From contig OX465583.1 in the NCBI GenBank assembly GCA_950022655.1, forward strand, positions 68,645,152 through 68,709,151: a stretch of DNA of 64,000 nt, given 5' to 3'. Below the pieces are notes generated by a model. The model made no database searches and was not told where the DNA came from. It worked only from the letters and a program-made list of their open reading frames with translations. The stretch's first letter is position 1; the number at the start of each line of letters is the position of its first letter. The position numbers and the translations under genes were made by a program. This stretch comes from Alentia gelatinosa (lineage: Eukaryota > Annelida > Polychaeta > Phyllodocida > Polynoidae). Positions 11,086 through 20,378 of the stretch are shown here, one piece after another.

Positions 11086-11205
11086 TTACACACCGATTAC
11101 GGAGTCTCCATAGGGAATGTATAGGGCACCTGGAAACAGCTGCCAGTCCTGTCCATAATGAGGTCAAATCATCATGTACTTCGAAATAAGTTTCTTGAGT
11201 GTTCA
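11082..11205 (-). mobile_element. A unit (GGGTAATAAA family), reverse
   Basis: Inverse of 1942-2080: TTATTACACACCGATTACGG, AGTCTCCATAGGGAATGTAT, ATGAGGTCAAATCATC and TCGAAATAAGTTTCTTG. Confidence 0.6.
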
Positions 11206-11475
11206 TTTTTTTCTTCTTTTTTTTTTGTTCGTTTATTGGGCACATTTCGACATTCATTCATTGTTGATTATCTAGAATCAATCATAATGATCTCATTTAC
11301 CATCAGAAATCATTGTAATAACACAGGTTGCATGCCAAAAGTACAAGTTGATGGCAAACTATATTATTGGTGTGAGTCTACATCAAATTACTGCCATGCT
11401 TAACAGTGCTCTGGTGTCTGGAACTAAATGTCTTGCAGAAACTTTTTGATTGCAATAGAGTTGTTATTTATCTTG

Positions 11476-11639
11476 GGTAATAAATACAATAACGACTGGT
11501 TTTGTATACGAGTGACCATAATCTCCTCCTAGTTTACGACGTAATATCCTCACTGATCGCTCGGATATGACTATGCGTCAACTACTCGAAGATTACGGCC
11601 ACTCGTACACAAAACCAGTCATAATTGTGTATTTATCCC
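11476..11639. mobile_element. Palindromic B unit (GTATACGAG arm family)
   Basis: The left arm AATAAATACAATAACGACTG, then GTTTTGTATACGAGTG, mirrors the right arm CACTCGTACACAAAACCAG, then TCATAATTGTGTATTTAT. The centre is CCTCACTGATCGCTCGG, flanked by GTTTACGACGTAATAT and ATGACTATGCGTCAAC. It ends next to the CACTA-type element at 11643. Confidence 0.8.
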
Positions 11640-11913
11640 CTACACTGTGCGAAAACAACCAGTTTATTTATATATATGCCATCGTATAAGTGCATGTATC
11701 GGCTGTATATTGACACGTTTCCTCTTCTATACGTCATTGTAATGGCTGTATTTGCCGCAAAGCGTATAAATGAAGAGAAATATTGTGTGCGTGACATGTA
11801 TACGCGGGTCTTATACATTTTACCTGTCTATAGATGAGGCGTTTACAGAACGGAAAATAGGACTACCTTGTATACGCAAAATCATACCCATATACGCCGG
11901 GTGTATACTATCG

Positions 11914-12060
11914 TAAAACTGGATGAGGTTTAATCTTGTCTACCGTATTCCACGACTGGAGTTTGGCATAGTGACTTCATGAGGCGAAGCCGAGTGAAGT
12001 CCGGAGCCAAAACTTCAGGAGTGGAATGTGATGGACAAGATTAAAACAAATCAGGTTTTG
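11914..12060. mobile_element. Palindromic B unit (TTTAATCTTGTC family), nested
   Basis: The arms GATGAGGTTTAATCTTGTC and GACAAGATTAAAACAAATC pair. The centre CATGAGGCGAAGCCGAGTGA contains GCGAAGC. Same family as 13303-13450 in the reverse direction. Confidence 0.8.
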
Positions 12061-12061
12061 A

Positions 12062-12213
12062 ATTTATCCTACCCTATCTCCTCGATTTTGGAATATTGCG
12101 TGATAACAATGCTGTATACCACTAGTGGCATATAAAACTCTGTATGCCAGTCAGCGTGGCATACAGAAACCCAATGTTAAGCCTATGGGATTTTATATTA
12201 GGGGTGGGATAAA
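12062..12213. mobile_element. A unit (TTTATCCTACCCC family), nested
   Basis: It begins TTTATCCTACCCTATCTCC and ends TTATATTAGGGGTGGGATAAA. It contains the ACTAGTGGCATATAAAACTC phrase shared with 13150-13301. It pairs with the B unit just upstream. Confidence 0.75.
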
Positions 12214-12241
12214 CATGTAAACTGGTGGTTTTCACACAGTG

Positions 12242-12785
12242 CTACTGCCCTGTTTACTGCGCTCTGTGAGCCCACTCTAATCTGCTCGTACCCATCTCTC
12301 CCCTCCCCCTTTTCCAACTCTTGCTGATCCAGAAGGAGGCCTTGTCTCAATCCCTCCTCCTTCCTGCTATACCCCACCCCCTCCCTCCCTCCCTCCCTCC
12401 CTCCCTCCCACCACACGCACACTTACTGGGCCCCCTAATGTAAAACAAACACCCCTTTGAGTTAGAATAAGCACCACCCAGCGGCCGACGCATTAAGAGA
12501 CGGCGCCTGTGATTGGCTACACTTCTCTTTAATTGCGACCCGGGTTGCGTACGGACTTGATACCTATACATACACACAGTGTAAGTGGCAAGGGGGGCTG
12601 CCCACTCAATAGCACAATTACCAAGAGGAATTGTGATTGAAACGTGTCAATCTAAAATGGCATTGGCAGAATACAATCGTATCTCCCATGATGCAAGCTT
12701 GGGTATGTATAGGAATAAATTGTTGATTCGTGACTGTATGGATTTGAATAAATCCTGAGGTTTTGTGAGGATGAAAAGATTTTGA
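12242..12785. other. Intergenic DNA with a (CCCT)n run
   Basis: CCCTCCCT repeats occupy about 12376-12410. The flanking sequence is unassigned, and the small frames here read the repeat. Confidence 0.4.
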
Positions 12786-12890
12786 TTTTATTATCCATGT
12801 TATATGAAGTCCCCATTGAAAATGTATTGAGACTCAGTAAACCACGACTCATTATATAAAACCTGTCAGAAACTATCACTTATTTTCCAA
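12786..12890. mobile_element. A unit fragment (GATAATAAA family)
   Basis: It contains TTTATTATCCATGTTATATG, TCCCCATTGAAAATGTATTG and AACCACGACTCATTATATAA, matching 27309-27410. No palindromic partner is present. Confidence 0.55.
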
Positions 12891-13066
12891 ATCTGCAAGT
12901 TTTATTTGTCTAAAAGTAAACTAGTTAGACTTTTTGTTTCACATAAACTATCTTATTTATAATTGTCTAAAATGGGTCGCCTTTACGGATCAAGTGCTCC
13001 GAAACGGGTCCAGTTCTCCTGACAACTACGGGTCTAGTTCGTTTCGGGTCGAATTCGCGAGTTTGC

Positions 13067-13135
13067 TTTCTAATTGGCGTGGACATCAGTGTGTTATTCC
13101 TACACGTCAATCCATCTTATATAGTGGGTGTCAAG
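13067..13135. repeat. Short dispersed fragment
   Basis: TTTCTAATTGGCGTGGAC, followed by a diverged TCAATCCATCT-like phrase, recurs at about 13876-13935. Origin unknown. Confidence 0.35.
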
Positions 13136-13149
13136 TATAGTGTCAGAAC

Positions 13150-13301
13150 TTTTATCCTACCCCTAATATAAGATCCCATAGGCTTAACATTGGGTTTCCG
13201 TATGCCACGCTGACTGGCTTACAGAGTTTTATATGCCACTAGTGGCATACAGAATTTTTATCATGTAATTTTCTAAAATCGAGGAGACGGGGTAGGATAA
13301 A
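13150..13301. mobile_element. A unit (TTTATCCTACCCC family)
   Basis: The termini are TTTATCCTACCCCTAATATA and ACGGGGTAGGATAAAA. The interior matches 12062-12213 inverted, including GCCACTAGTGGCATA. Confidence 0.8.
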
Positions 13302-13302
13302 A

Positions 13303-13450
13303 TCAAAACCTGATACGTTTTAATCTTGGCCACCGCATGCCACACATGAGTTTGGGCTCCGGACTTCACTTGGCTTCGCCTCATGAAGTCACTATGCAAA
13401 ACTCCAGTCGTGGCATATGGTGGCCAAGATTAAAACTCATCCAGTTTTAC
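13303..13450. mobile_element. Palindromic B unit (TTTAATCTTGTC family)
   Basis: The arms GTTTTAATCTTGGCCACC and GGTGGCCAAGATTAAAAC pair almost perfectly. The centre is TCACTTGGCTTCGCCTCATG, containing GCTTCGC, the complement of GCGAAGC. Its partner A unit is immediately upstream. Confidence 0.85.
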
Positions 13451-13454
13451 GATA

Positions 13455-13571
13455 TTATCTCATCGAGTTTGAATCACACAGTAATTCACAAGGCGAAGCC
13501 GGGTGAATCACATAGCAATTCAAACGAGATGGTATCCAGCACTGACCCTAATCTTCAATAGGTTTCTGAAT
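13455..13571. mobile_element. Palindromic B unit (ATCGAGTTTGAATC family)
   Basis: CATCGAGTTTGAATCACACA pairs with TAGCAATTCAAACGAGATGG around the centre TCACAAGGCGAAGCCGGGTG. It abuts the previous palindrome head to head, and its own A-type end (TTTATCTCACCC) follows at 13572. Confidence 0.8.
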
Positions 13572-13660
13572 TTATCTCACCCTTCACATTGACTGATGGG
13601 CTAACATCTTTAATCCCCCATTGGATATTCTTCCTAAATACTCAAGCACATAATACAAGG
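13572..13660. mobile_element. A unit fragment (TTTATCTCACCC family)
   Basis: TTTATCTCACCCTTCACATT, GACTGATGGGCTAACATC and TCCCCCATTGGATATTC correspond in reverse to 16440-16519. The distal part is diverged. Confidence 0.5.
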
Positions 13661-14298
13661 GTGACAACCTAAATAACTTTTTGAGAAAAGTTAAGTCAGT
13701 AAGTGTCTCATACCCATTTCAGGAAGGGTACTATAGGGGAAAATTTATCCCCAAAAAAGTGAGTAATCTGAGCAATGACCACAGGAACAATGATTATAGT
13801 GTATGTTGGAAATACTCAATGGGTGTTGGATACGAAATACGTCGCCTTGAGAGAACTGGGGCGGTCTTACAGGGTATTTCTAATTGGCGTGGACGTTGGT
13901 GTATGTCCATGCAGTATCCATCCATCTGCGTCAAACTGATAAGCCTCAGCCGGGCCGGGAGCAGGGAGCCAGTGTTGATGGGTTGCCTAAACATCACAAC
14001 AAACCCTTGGTGGGTGTTCATTAGCCCGACCAACCACCGCCCCTCACGTAATACGTGCCCAGTTACACGCTGATTGCCTTTAGGGTAAAGGCCTGTTTGT
14101 TTAGTTGCCAGACCACACGCCGAACACCAGCGGCGTGTATCAAGTCAGCAACACTCTCCCAGCATAGGTATTGCTAACGGATTCCTGCCCTGTGTTTATC
14201 TCTATACAGGGGTCCGTTTAAAGACAAATGCTGGTACTTGGGTGATTTAAAAATTCTATTGATTTCTGCAAATAGCTCTGGATAATATAAGTTTCATA
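13661..14298. other. Unassigned intergenic DNA
   Basis: A 130-codon plus-strand frame (13681-14073) includes the dispersed fragment near 13876 and shows no domain. A small inverted repeat, CACACGCC and GGCGTGT, lies near 14110-14140. Confidence 0.35.
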
Positions 14299-14612
14299 TG
14301 TCAGCAAATAGGAAATGCAATAAATAAGGCATGTCACCATGCTAACTTCTATGGGAACTTCAGAAAAAAAGTGCTTAGTTATTGGTGTCTATGTGAAACT
14401 GCAAAATTTTGACTTCGTGGCTAGATGACACTGATGTTCTATTGCTATCTTTTAAGATAATTCTGGATTCTGATAGTTGGGAACATATACAAATGAGAAA
14501 TGCTATGTCACTATGCAAACTTCTAGGGGAGGGCCATCTGGAGAAGATAAATATTTCAATATTGGTGTCTATGGGAAACTGCAATATTTTCATGAAATCA
14601 GATGGCAGCACA
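14299..14612. repeat. Two-copy tandem duplication, unit about 173-190 bp
   Basis: Phrases such as TATTGGTGTCTATGTGAAAC, then TGCAAAATTTT near 14380 recur as TATTGGTGTCTATGGGAAAC, then TGCAATATTTT near 14563. Preceding phrases such as ATGTCACYATGC also repeat. Confidence 0.65.
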
Positions 14613-14664
14613 TGTTTAGAATTGAGTTCTGAGTAAAGATATAGAGGGCACTACGATACCTACC

Positions 14665-15064
14665 AGCCTTTGTCTTAAATAATCTAGGATCGTATATGAA
14701 CAACTTTTTCTGTATGCCATAGAGATCCAGGGAAGATGTGGGTCAACTTTATTTAACATTTAAATGGATAACTTATGGACGGCTAATACTGACTTAGTAA
14801 ACAGACTTACTTATTATTAAATAATATACCCTTGTACGAGGTACAGAAAATGGTCTTAATTTTAATTTGAGCTTACCTCTCTTTATTTTCAGTATTTTTC
14901 AGAAGATTGTGTTATACATGTGACTTTCTCTCGTAGTCTACTTGTAATTATCTCTCGTAGCTTACATGTGTCAATCCCACCAAGTTCAAATAAAGGATCT
15001 TCCATTAAAGATTTCCTAGTATTTCAGTTCTTCATGAATGATCCTAGACTATTAAATGGACCCC
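14665..15064. mobile_element. Diverged copy of the GTTTAATAATC MITE family
   Basis: TAAATAATCTAGGATCGTAT, CTGTATGCCATAGAG and CCTTGTACGAGGTACAGAAA are shared with 34323. The right end, GATCCTAGACTATTAAATGG, lies at about 15040-15060, so the copy seems to hold about 150 bp of extra sequence. Confidence 0.5.
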
Positions 15065-15587
15065 TGCCTGTTCGCGGCAAAATCTGTCCGTACGCCATTT
15101 TTTTCACATTTCCTAAATTCTGAGCCCATTCATATTTTATTTGTAAGAATAGATGCACATAGTAATATGGTAAAAACTATACACTCCTTCCTGTTCTTTG
15201 TGATGTCAAACCAGACACAGTCTCTTGGATCACTTTCTTCATGGGAAAGCACCACATGTGTTTTCTTTATAAGCAAGACACATGTGCTCCTTCAAAAGGG
15301 GTAGACTAATCAACTGTGGATTCATAATTTAGAGTGGTATAATGCTAAATTTAAACAGCTTGATTGTCTGTGAAGCTCAATTAACACTTCCAGTTTTCCC
15401 AAACTCGTAATACATGAGTTCTTTGACTTTCATAACTTTTGGCAGTTACTCATTTTGGAATCCCAAATGTAGTTGGATTCCCTGTTCCTCTATGTGACGT
15501 CATCGGGTTGAAGCAGAGATTAGCACCACAAAAGATCTGCGAGGAGAGTGCGTCAGCAGGGCATCGCTGGTTCTCAGTCTGCCTTTG
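15064..15587. repeat. Dispersed element, left-truncated copy
   Basis: It aligns with 28567-29122. Shared blocks include AGATGCACATA, TGTCAAACCAGACACAG, GGAAAGCACCACATGTG, GATTGTCTGTGAAGCTC and AAAAGATCTGCGAGGAGAG. Its left terminus is replaced by the preceding MITE. Confidence 0.65.
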
Positions 15588-16372
15588 AGTTAGAACTAAC
15601 GGACGGTTTGGCGGTTCCTGAGAACATTTCTCGCAGAGCTCAGTGGGTGGGATGTGCACGGGGGATGAGGGGTGGAGGGTAAGGATATATCAGGATCTGA
15701 TATTCTCAAGCAATATAAGAGCATTTGTATTTCTTTTTGTTCATCAGCATTTCCTGTTTTATGTCTCGTATTTGTATATCTTCATCTCAAAGAACCACTT
15801 CGGTATTCCTTGTTACCATATCGGTTTTGAAAAACTACCAGCATGCATCCTGATGCTAATGGCATTTGCATCATGGATACAAGAAAATGAACTTACCATT
15901 CGTAGCCATACATTGGACTTCATAATTTGGTTCTTTTCGTCCTGCAAAGAGAAAAGAAGGATATTGATATCTATTCATGAACATGGAATCAAGAGATGGC
16001 TTCCATTAAATTATAATCGTGCAGCATGTATATCGGAGGGCCAGATGTAAAACGCTACTTAAACACAATATCTTTGTAAATACATATATTCTCCAGAAGA
16101 TAATTGGCAGGATTGATTCGTGTAGGGTCTAGAGAAGTGTGAAATACCGAGGTGTACTCCAAGTAAGCCTCTCCTAACATATAGGTCACTGTAATGTGAA
16201 TGGAGTTGTATTCATATATGTATGTCATGTTTTTTTCTTTATTGATTTTTACAGATATGATTTACATTTACATGGGTTGCATTAAGAAGGGCTAACAGCA
16301 TACTGATACATATCACATGAGCTTCTCTAAACAAATGTCAAAATGTATGTGAGCAGCTCATGAGTTTGTAAC
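15588..16372. other. Intergenic DNA with an unrecognised 135-codon frame
   Basis: The plus-strand frame 15643-16050 is aromatic- and hydrophobic-rich and has no motif I can name. It lacks repeats, so it is the least repeat-derived frame in the window, but neither domain nor splice context supports a gene. Confidence 0.25.
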
Positions 16373-16519
16373 TTTTATCGCACCCCTGGTAACTTTTTCT
16401 CCATAGACTTAACATTGAGAACTCTTATGCAACACCTGTTGAGTATTTAGAAAAAAATACTAAATGGGGGATTATGTCACAAAGGTAAGCCCATTAGTCA
16501 ATGTGAAGGGTGAGATAAA
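16373..16519. mobile_element. A unit (TTTATCTCACCCC family)
   Basis: TTTATCGCACCCCTGGTAAC at the left, GAAGGGTGAGATAAA at the right. The interior CCATAGACTTAACATTGAG, GGGGGATTATGTCAC and GCCCATTAGTCAATGTG is shared with 30276-30420 and 26500-26579. Confidence 0.8.
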
Positions 16520-16664
16520 TTCAGAAACCTATTCAAGTTTATGGAGTTCGATCCCATCTCGTTTGAATCGCTACGTAATTGATGCGGCTTCGTCTTGTGA
16601 ATTACTACGCGATTCAAACTCGATAGGATACAAGCTTTCACCCTAAGCTTTCATAGGTTTCCTC
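16520..16664. mobile_element. Palindromic B unit (ATCGAGTTTGAATC family)
   Basis: The outer arms AGAAACCTATTCAAG and CATAGGTTTCC and inner arms GATCCCATCTCGTTTGAATC and GATTCAAACTCGATAGGATA pair. The centre is GATGCGGCTTCGTCTTGTGA. It directly follows its A unit. Confidence 0.85.
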
Positions 16665-17036
16665 TATAGTACAAACATGATAGGTTGTTCCATATCCACT
16701 ATATAACCGAAATTTATGAAATAATCAAGTCAATTTATCCTAATAAGTAATGTTTTAGTCAACGCATAACGAAGTAGTGTTGCATATCTTTACATCATAT
16801 ATGGCAAAACAGTAAGTATTTACAGTATATACGGCATGAGGTATATATAGCGATGCATGGTTTGGCAATCTTTGGAGCTTATCATTACCTACCAATGGCC
16901 GAAAGTCTATGAAATACTACCTGCTACTAGGGGTGTAGTATAAATAATGTTCGGGCGTACTGCGCCCGGAGTGAATGTATCAGGTCAAAATCTACATAAA
17001 TAAGTATATAAATAGATGGTTTCTTGATATTAAGGT
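16665..17036. other. Unassigned intergenic DNA
   Basis: AT-rich. No repeat or gene noticed. Confidence 0.35.
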
Positions 17037-17212
17037 ATGTGATAATAAGAAAACGTAGTAACTGAGTCCGGAGGGATGCCATTCTCGGCCTTTTGATGCC
17101 ATAAATACGTCCCTCTGCCTGCGGCATCAGGACGTATCTATGGCATCAAAAGGCCTCGTACGGCCATCCCTTCGGGCTCAGTAACCACATTTTCTCTTAA
17201 TACTCATTGACT
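17037..17212. mobile_element. Long palindrome with a CCTCTGCCTGCGG centre
   Basis: The left arm (GATAATAAGAAAACGTAGTA, then CTGAGTCCGGAGGGATG, GGCCTTTTGATGCCATA and AATACGTCC) pairs with TAAGAGAAAATGTGGTTACT-type sequence on the opposite strand of 17127-17212. Arms are about 85 bp. The centre, CCCTCTGCCTGCGGCATCAG, resembles the one at about 31600 but lacks the CTCG-N-CTCG core. Confidence 0.8.
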
Positions 17213-17470
17213 CGGTAAACCCATTTACTTGCATTATCAAGTCCATTCAATTCCATCCATTACGGTTGAACTATAGTGTGAGCTCCTACCTATTAACCTC
17301 GAGCAGTACAGATGAATACCACATGTTGTAACTAATTTGTGAATGGAAATAATCGGCATAGATCGCATCTATTCTTGGAATGGACACAGTAAAGACCGGT
17401 AAACCCATTATCAAATCACCGGAACATGTCTCCTATATCATCAGTCATTCATAGAGTGAATTACCGAGAC
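17213..17470. other. Unassigned intergenic DNA
   Basis: Nothing recognised. Confidence 0.3.
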
Positions 17471-17780
17471 CAGGGACCTGTTTCACAAGTTTCGTGACAT
17501 GTCTGTGACACCATACAGACATTGGGGTCTAGTTTCGTGACAACACAAGTAGCTGCCTTTAGGAAAAGACAGACCCCAAACATAAGAATTAGACAAATCT
17601 ATATCTCATGGACCTGTTTCACTAGTTTCGTGACAAAAGTGTTAGACAGACATGAAAAGCGGCACCAACAGTGCAAGCAAGAACAGACAAAACGAAGTCT
17701 ATTTTTAGTTCTTATGAAACCGGACACACCATTTAGACGCCATCTAGACATGTCACAAAACTAGTGAAACGGGTCCCTGG
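17471..17780. mobile_element. MITE with CCAGGGACCYGTTTCAC ends
   Basis: The left terminus CAGGGACCTGTTTCACAAGT, then TTCGTGACATGTCT, is mirrored by AGACATGTCACAAAACTAGT, then GAAACGGGTCCCTGG. The inverted repeat is about 34 bp. A second internal copy of CCTGTTTCACTAGTTTCGTG lies near 17611. No clear target duplication. Confidence 0.8.
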
Positions 17781-17909
17781 TGTCGTAGATACTACATACA
17801 GATGCAGTGATCTCAGCAGTCCATGTATAAATGATGTTTGGGACGTCGCCCAATGAACAACCCCTGACAACCCAATAAAAGCCCAGCCCCCTGCTGAGGC
17901 ATATCTTCA

Positions 17910-18100
17910 TTTATTATCCACCTAATACAAAGTGTCCATAGAAAACACATAGGGCGTTTGTATGGACATACCCGGCGCATACGGATATGTTGTATGCTCC
18001 GGGTGGCGCATACGGAAAAATAGTGCATATGGAAAAATAGTGCATAGCTAAAAAAAACTGATATTGACATGCCACTTGTCCAGAAAAAGGTGGATAATAA
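17910..18100. mobile_element. A unit (TTTATTATCCACCT family), first link of an A-B-A-B-A chain
   Basis: It begins TTTATTATCCACCTAATACA and ends AAAGGTGGATAATAAAT. Inside are repeated CGCATACGGA phrases. A palindromic unit follows without a gap. Confidence 0.75.
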
Positions 18101-18253
18101 ATACAATATAGACTGTTTCAGATACAAGCGGTCGTATGCTCCTCGGAGTTGTCTCTCCGCAATATCCTCGCTTACGCTCGGATATTACTACGCGTCAACT
18201 CCTGGGAGCATACGGCCGCTTGTATCTGAAACCAGTCAATATTGTGTATTTAT
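18095..18253. mobile_element. Palindromic B unit (TTTCAGATACAAG arm family)
   Basis: The left arm AATACAATATAGACTGTTTC, then AGATACAAGCGGTCGTATGC, mirrors the right arm GCATACGGCCGCTTGTATCT, then GAAACCAGTCAATATTG. The centre is CCTCGCTTACGCTCGG, flanked by CGCAATAT and ATATTACTACGCGTCAAC. Confidence 0.9.
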
Positions 18254-18446
18254 CTCATCCCTGGTACAAGCTGAGCCATAGGAATACTCAACAATCACCC
18301 CCGTAAAGTGACAATACTGGTCCACGGTCATGGTGGAGTGAATATGAGATGACATCATAAGCTATTGACCAACTGGATTTGTGATGTAATTTGAGTTATT
18401 CTGATATTGTGGAGCTATTTAAGGTCAGTGAAAGGGGCGAGATAAA
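18249..18446. mobile_element. A unit (TTTATCTCATCCCTGG family)
   Basis: TTTATCTCATCCCTGGTACA at the left and GAAAGGGGCGAGATAAA at the right. The interior CAACAATCACCCCCGTAAAG is the inverse of the phrase in 37383-37586. Confidence 0.8.
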
Positions 18447-18596
18447 TCCAGAACTGCAATCAAATAGTAAAATACACAATACTCCACTCGTTTGGATGGG
18501 CCGTAATCATCACTCAGCTTTAGTTCGACGATGATTGCAGCCCATCTAAACAAGTGGAGTTTTGTGTATTTATACTATTCTCAATGCAGTTCTATA
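18447..18596. mobile_element. Palindromic B unit (TTTGGATGGGCCGTAATC family)
   Basis: The arms CAATACTCCACTCGTTTGGA, then TGGGCCGTAATC, and GCAGCCCATCTAAACAAGTG, then GAGTTTTGTG, pair. The centre around 18514-18530 (TCACTCAGCTTTAGTTCGAC) is a decayed CTCGGCTTCGCCTCG core. Confidence 0.8.
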
Positions 18597-18869
18597 AAAT
18601 TATCTCATCCTTGGTACAAGGTGAGCCATAGTAACAAGATAAGAAAATTGTATGTACAACAAATACCTGCATAAAGTCCCAATACTACACCATGGTTATG
18701 GCAGAGAAATTCAAGATGACGTAATGAGCAACTGGCCAATCAGCAGGCAGGATTTGAGAAGGTAGGCAAGATATCAATGTGGGGATTCATCTGTTCCTGA
18801 CTGGATTTGCCTAGCATCACAATATTCTGATATTGTTATGCTATTTGATGGCATTGAAAGGGGTGAGAA
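18597..18869. mobile_element. A unit (TTATCTCATCCTTGG family), last link of the chain
   Basis: TTATCTCATCCTTGGTACAA to AAAGGGGTGAGAA, in direct orientation relative to 18249-18446. It is longer by about 70 bp because of internal extra sequence around 18745-18810. Confidence 0.7.
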
Positions 18870-18889
18870 CAGCACTTGAATTGTTAAGT

Positions 18890-19065
18890 ATATGCTGCAT
18901 GGAGTTCACTGCCATATAAGGAATACAAAAGGCATGTTTTGACCCAGCATTCAGAGCAAACCACGACCTTCACTCTGACCTCCTTACATAATATCAATAG
19001 CGCCTTGGGATGGTTCTACAGTCTATAGTTGACCTGAATTTCTTGTGCCAAAACCACCCATGGTC
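18890..19065. repeat. Dispersed repeat fragment
   Basis: GCTGCATGGAGTTCACTGCC, ACCTTCACTCTGACCTCCTT, then ACATAATATCAATAGCGCCT and CAGTCTATAGTTGACCT match 38735-38875 with substitutions. Class unknown. Confidence 0.6.
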
Positions 19066-19147
19066 CATACCCACGTAAGACTCTATGTAGATTGGGGCAC
19101 CCTGGCAATGTCTATGTTGCGTAGACAGCCATGAAACCATGTCATCC

Positions 19148-19276
19148 TTATATAGAATTGGATCGCAAATCATATAAATAAACAATACTCCACAATTCTG
19201 GGTGCACAGTCATCATCATCGAGGTGAAGCCGAGTGACTATGACAGTGCATGAAATGAGTGGAGTATTGTGTGTTA
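19148..19276. mobile_element. Palindromic B unit (AATACTCCAC family), solo
   Basis: The left arm TTATATAGAATTGGATCG and CAATACTCCAC, the centre CATCATCGAGGTGAAGCCGA, then GTGACTATGACAG, and the right arm GAGTGGAGTATTGTG. No complete A unit adjoins. Confidence 0.7.
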
Positions 19277-20000
19277 CCATCTTAAATCCCGCCTATAGAC
19301 CCTTATCCTGGAGCCCCCCACAACATTGTCGTTGTCTAACTCCATTCAAACCACAGTCCCTGCCACCGGGTTATGCAGCCTGATCTCGAGGCATTGTGCA
19401 ATGATAAGCAATAGGAGACTATCAACTATAGTATGCGTATTCGATCATGGTTTCAAAGGTCATAGTGAACAGTAAAACCTGTAGAGGGTAGTTACTAATT
19501 GGTTTTATTATCTAGGCCACTAAAAAAACCAAACTTGTTTCTCATCACCAAACAATGAAAAATATGACGAGGGCGCTTTTTTTTTTTTTTTTTTTTTGCT
19601 ATATCAAAGATGGCAGACATACAGTATAACCCCACATAAGCGGACACCCTCCGATCTGGGCCAAGGTGGCTGCTTATGCAGGGTGTCTGCTTATGCGGGG
19701 TTTCCAGATTTTTACTGGCTATACATTTAATGCATCCCTGACATCAGGAGCTTTAATTTGATACTAAATACACATACCTTTCATAATTTCTATCAAGGTT
19801 CATCTATATTTAACCCCCCCCCCCCCAAAAAAAAAAATCTTCTAAAATCGTTTTTTCTGATGCGCGCGGTGATGAGAAACTAGTTTATTTTGAGTGACTT
19901 TACTACCAGAGTTCAGTTCCGCTGTCTCAGAATTACTTGAGATCATAGCTATTTAGTTAAAATTTAGTATTATAGAAGAAACCTCTGAAAGTTCACGGTC
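19277..20000. other. Intergenic DNA with a pogo/Tigger-like fragment, poly(T) and poly(C)
   Basis: Around 19619-19710, TACAGTATAACCCCACATAA, then GCGGACACCCTCCGATCTGG, and GTGTCTGCTTATGCGGGGTT are typical of pogo/Tigger mariner-type ends with a TA target. The inverse end is incomplete. A run of about 19 T lies near 19579, and a CCCCCC-AAAAAA junction near 19817. No gene. Confidence 0.4.
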
Positions 20001-20004
20001 AGAC

Positions 20005-20235
20005 CTCGTATCCCACCAAGTTTGAATAGCGTAGTAATTCACAATGCAAAGCTGCTTGAATCAGGTAGCGATTCAAATGTGACTAAAGAAGAAACCAATA
20101 AGTTTTGGTCAAAGTCGTTGTTCTCCACGAGTTCGATGTGGAGTGATATGAACGAGGCGACAGCCGAGTGAATATCACATAGCATTCAAACTATTTGGAG
20201 AATGACTTCTTTGACCCAAACAAGTTGCTTTCTGT
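20005..20235. mobile_element. Two adjacent palindromic B units
   Basis: A decayed one (20005-20085, CAAGTTTGAATAGC with GCGATTCAAATG) is followed by a good one (20097-20235). In the second, TTGGTCAAAGTCGTTGTTCT and AATGACTTCTTTGACCCAAA pair around GAACGAGGCGACAGCCGAGT. The second touches the A unit at 20236. Confidence 0.75.
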
Positions 20236-20378
20236 ATTTATCCCACCCCTGCATACACCTGAAGAATGGACAACACACAGGATATAAACCATGGAGAACG
20301 GACTGCAATACTTGTAGGGCCATGGAGAACGAGTTTCCAATGTTAATCCTGTGGACATTTACTCCAGGGGTGAGATAA
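20236..20378. mobile_element. A unit (TTTATCCCACCCC family)
   Basis: TATTTATCCCACCCCTGCAT to ACTCCAGGGGTGAGATAAAA. The interior CCATGGAGAACGGACTGCAA is the inverse of 1450-1480. Confidence 0.8.

Larger units (their letters stand above)
11643..12241. mobile_element. CACTA-type MITE, interrupted by a nested bipartite palindromic element
   Basis: The ends are CACTGTGCGAAAACAACCAG and CTGGTGGTTTTCACACAGTG, an inverted repeat of about 20 bp, flanked on both sides by CTA, a 3 bp target duplication. The internal blocks GCCATCGTATAAGTGCATGT and ACGCCGGGTGTATAC match 56340-56631. The insertion at about 11914-12213 accounts for the extra 300 bp. Confidence 0.8.

Noticed and set aside
15643..16050. 135-codon hydrophobic frame outside repeats
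   Set aside because: No family recognised, no supporting promoter or splice context, and AT-rich DNA can give such a frame by chance.
18095..18253. Rho-independent terminator or microRNA precursor from the strong hairpins
   Set aside because: Many copies share the structure next to transposon-like A units. Near-perfect DNA palindromes of about 60 bp arms are better explained as mobile elements.
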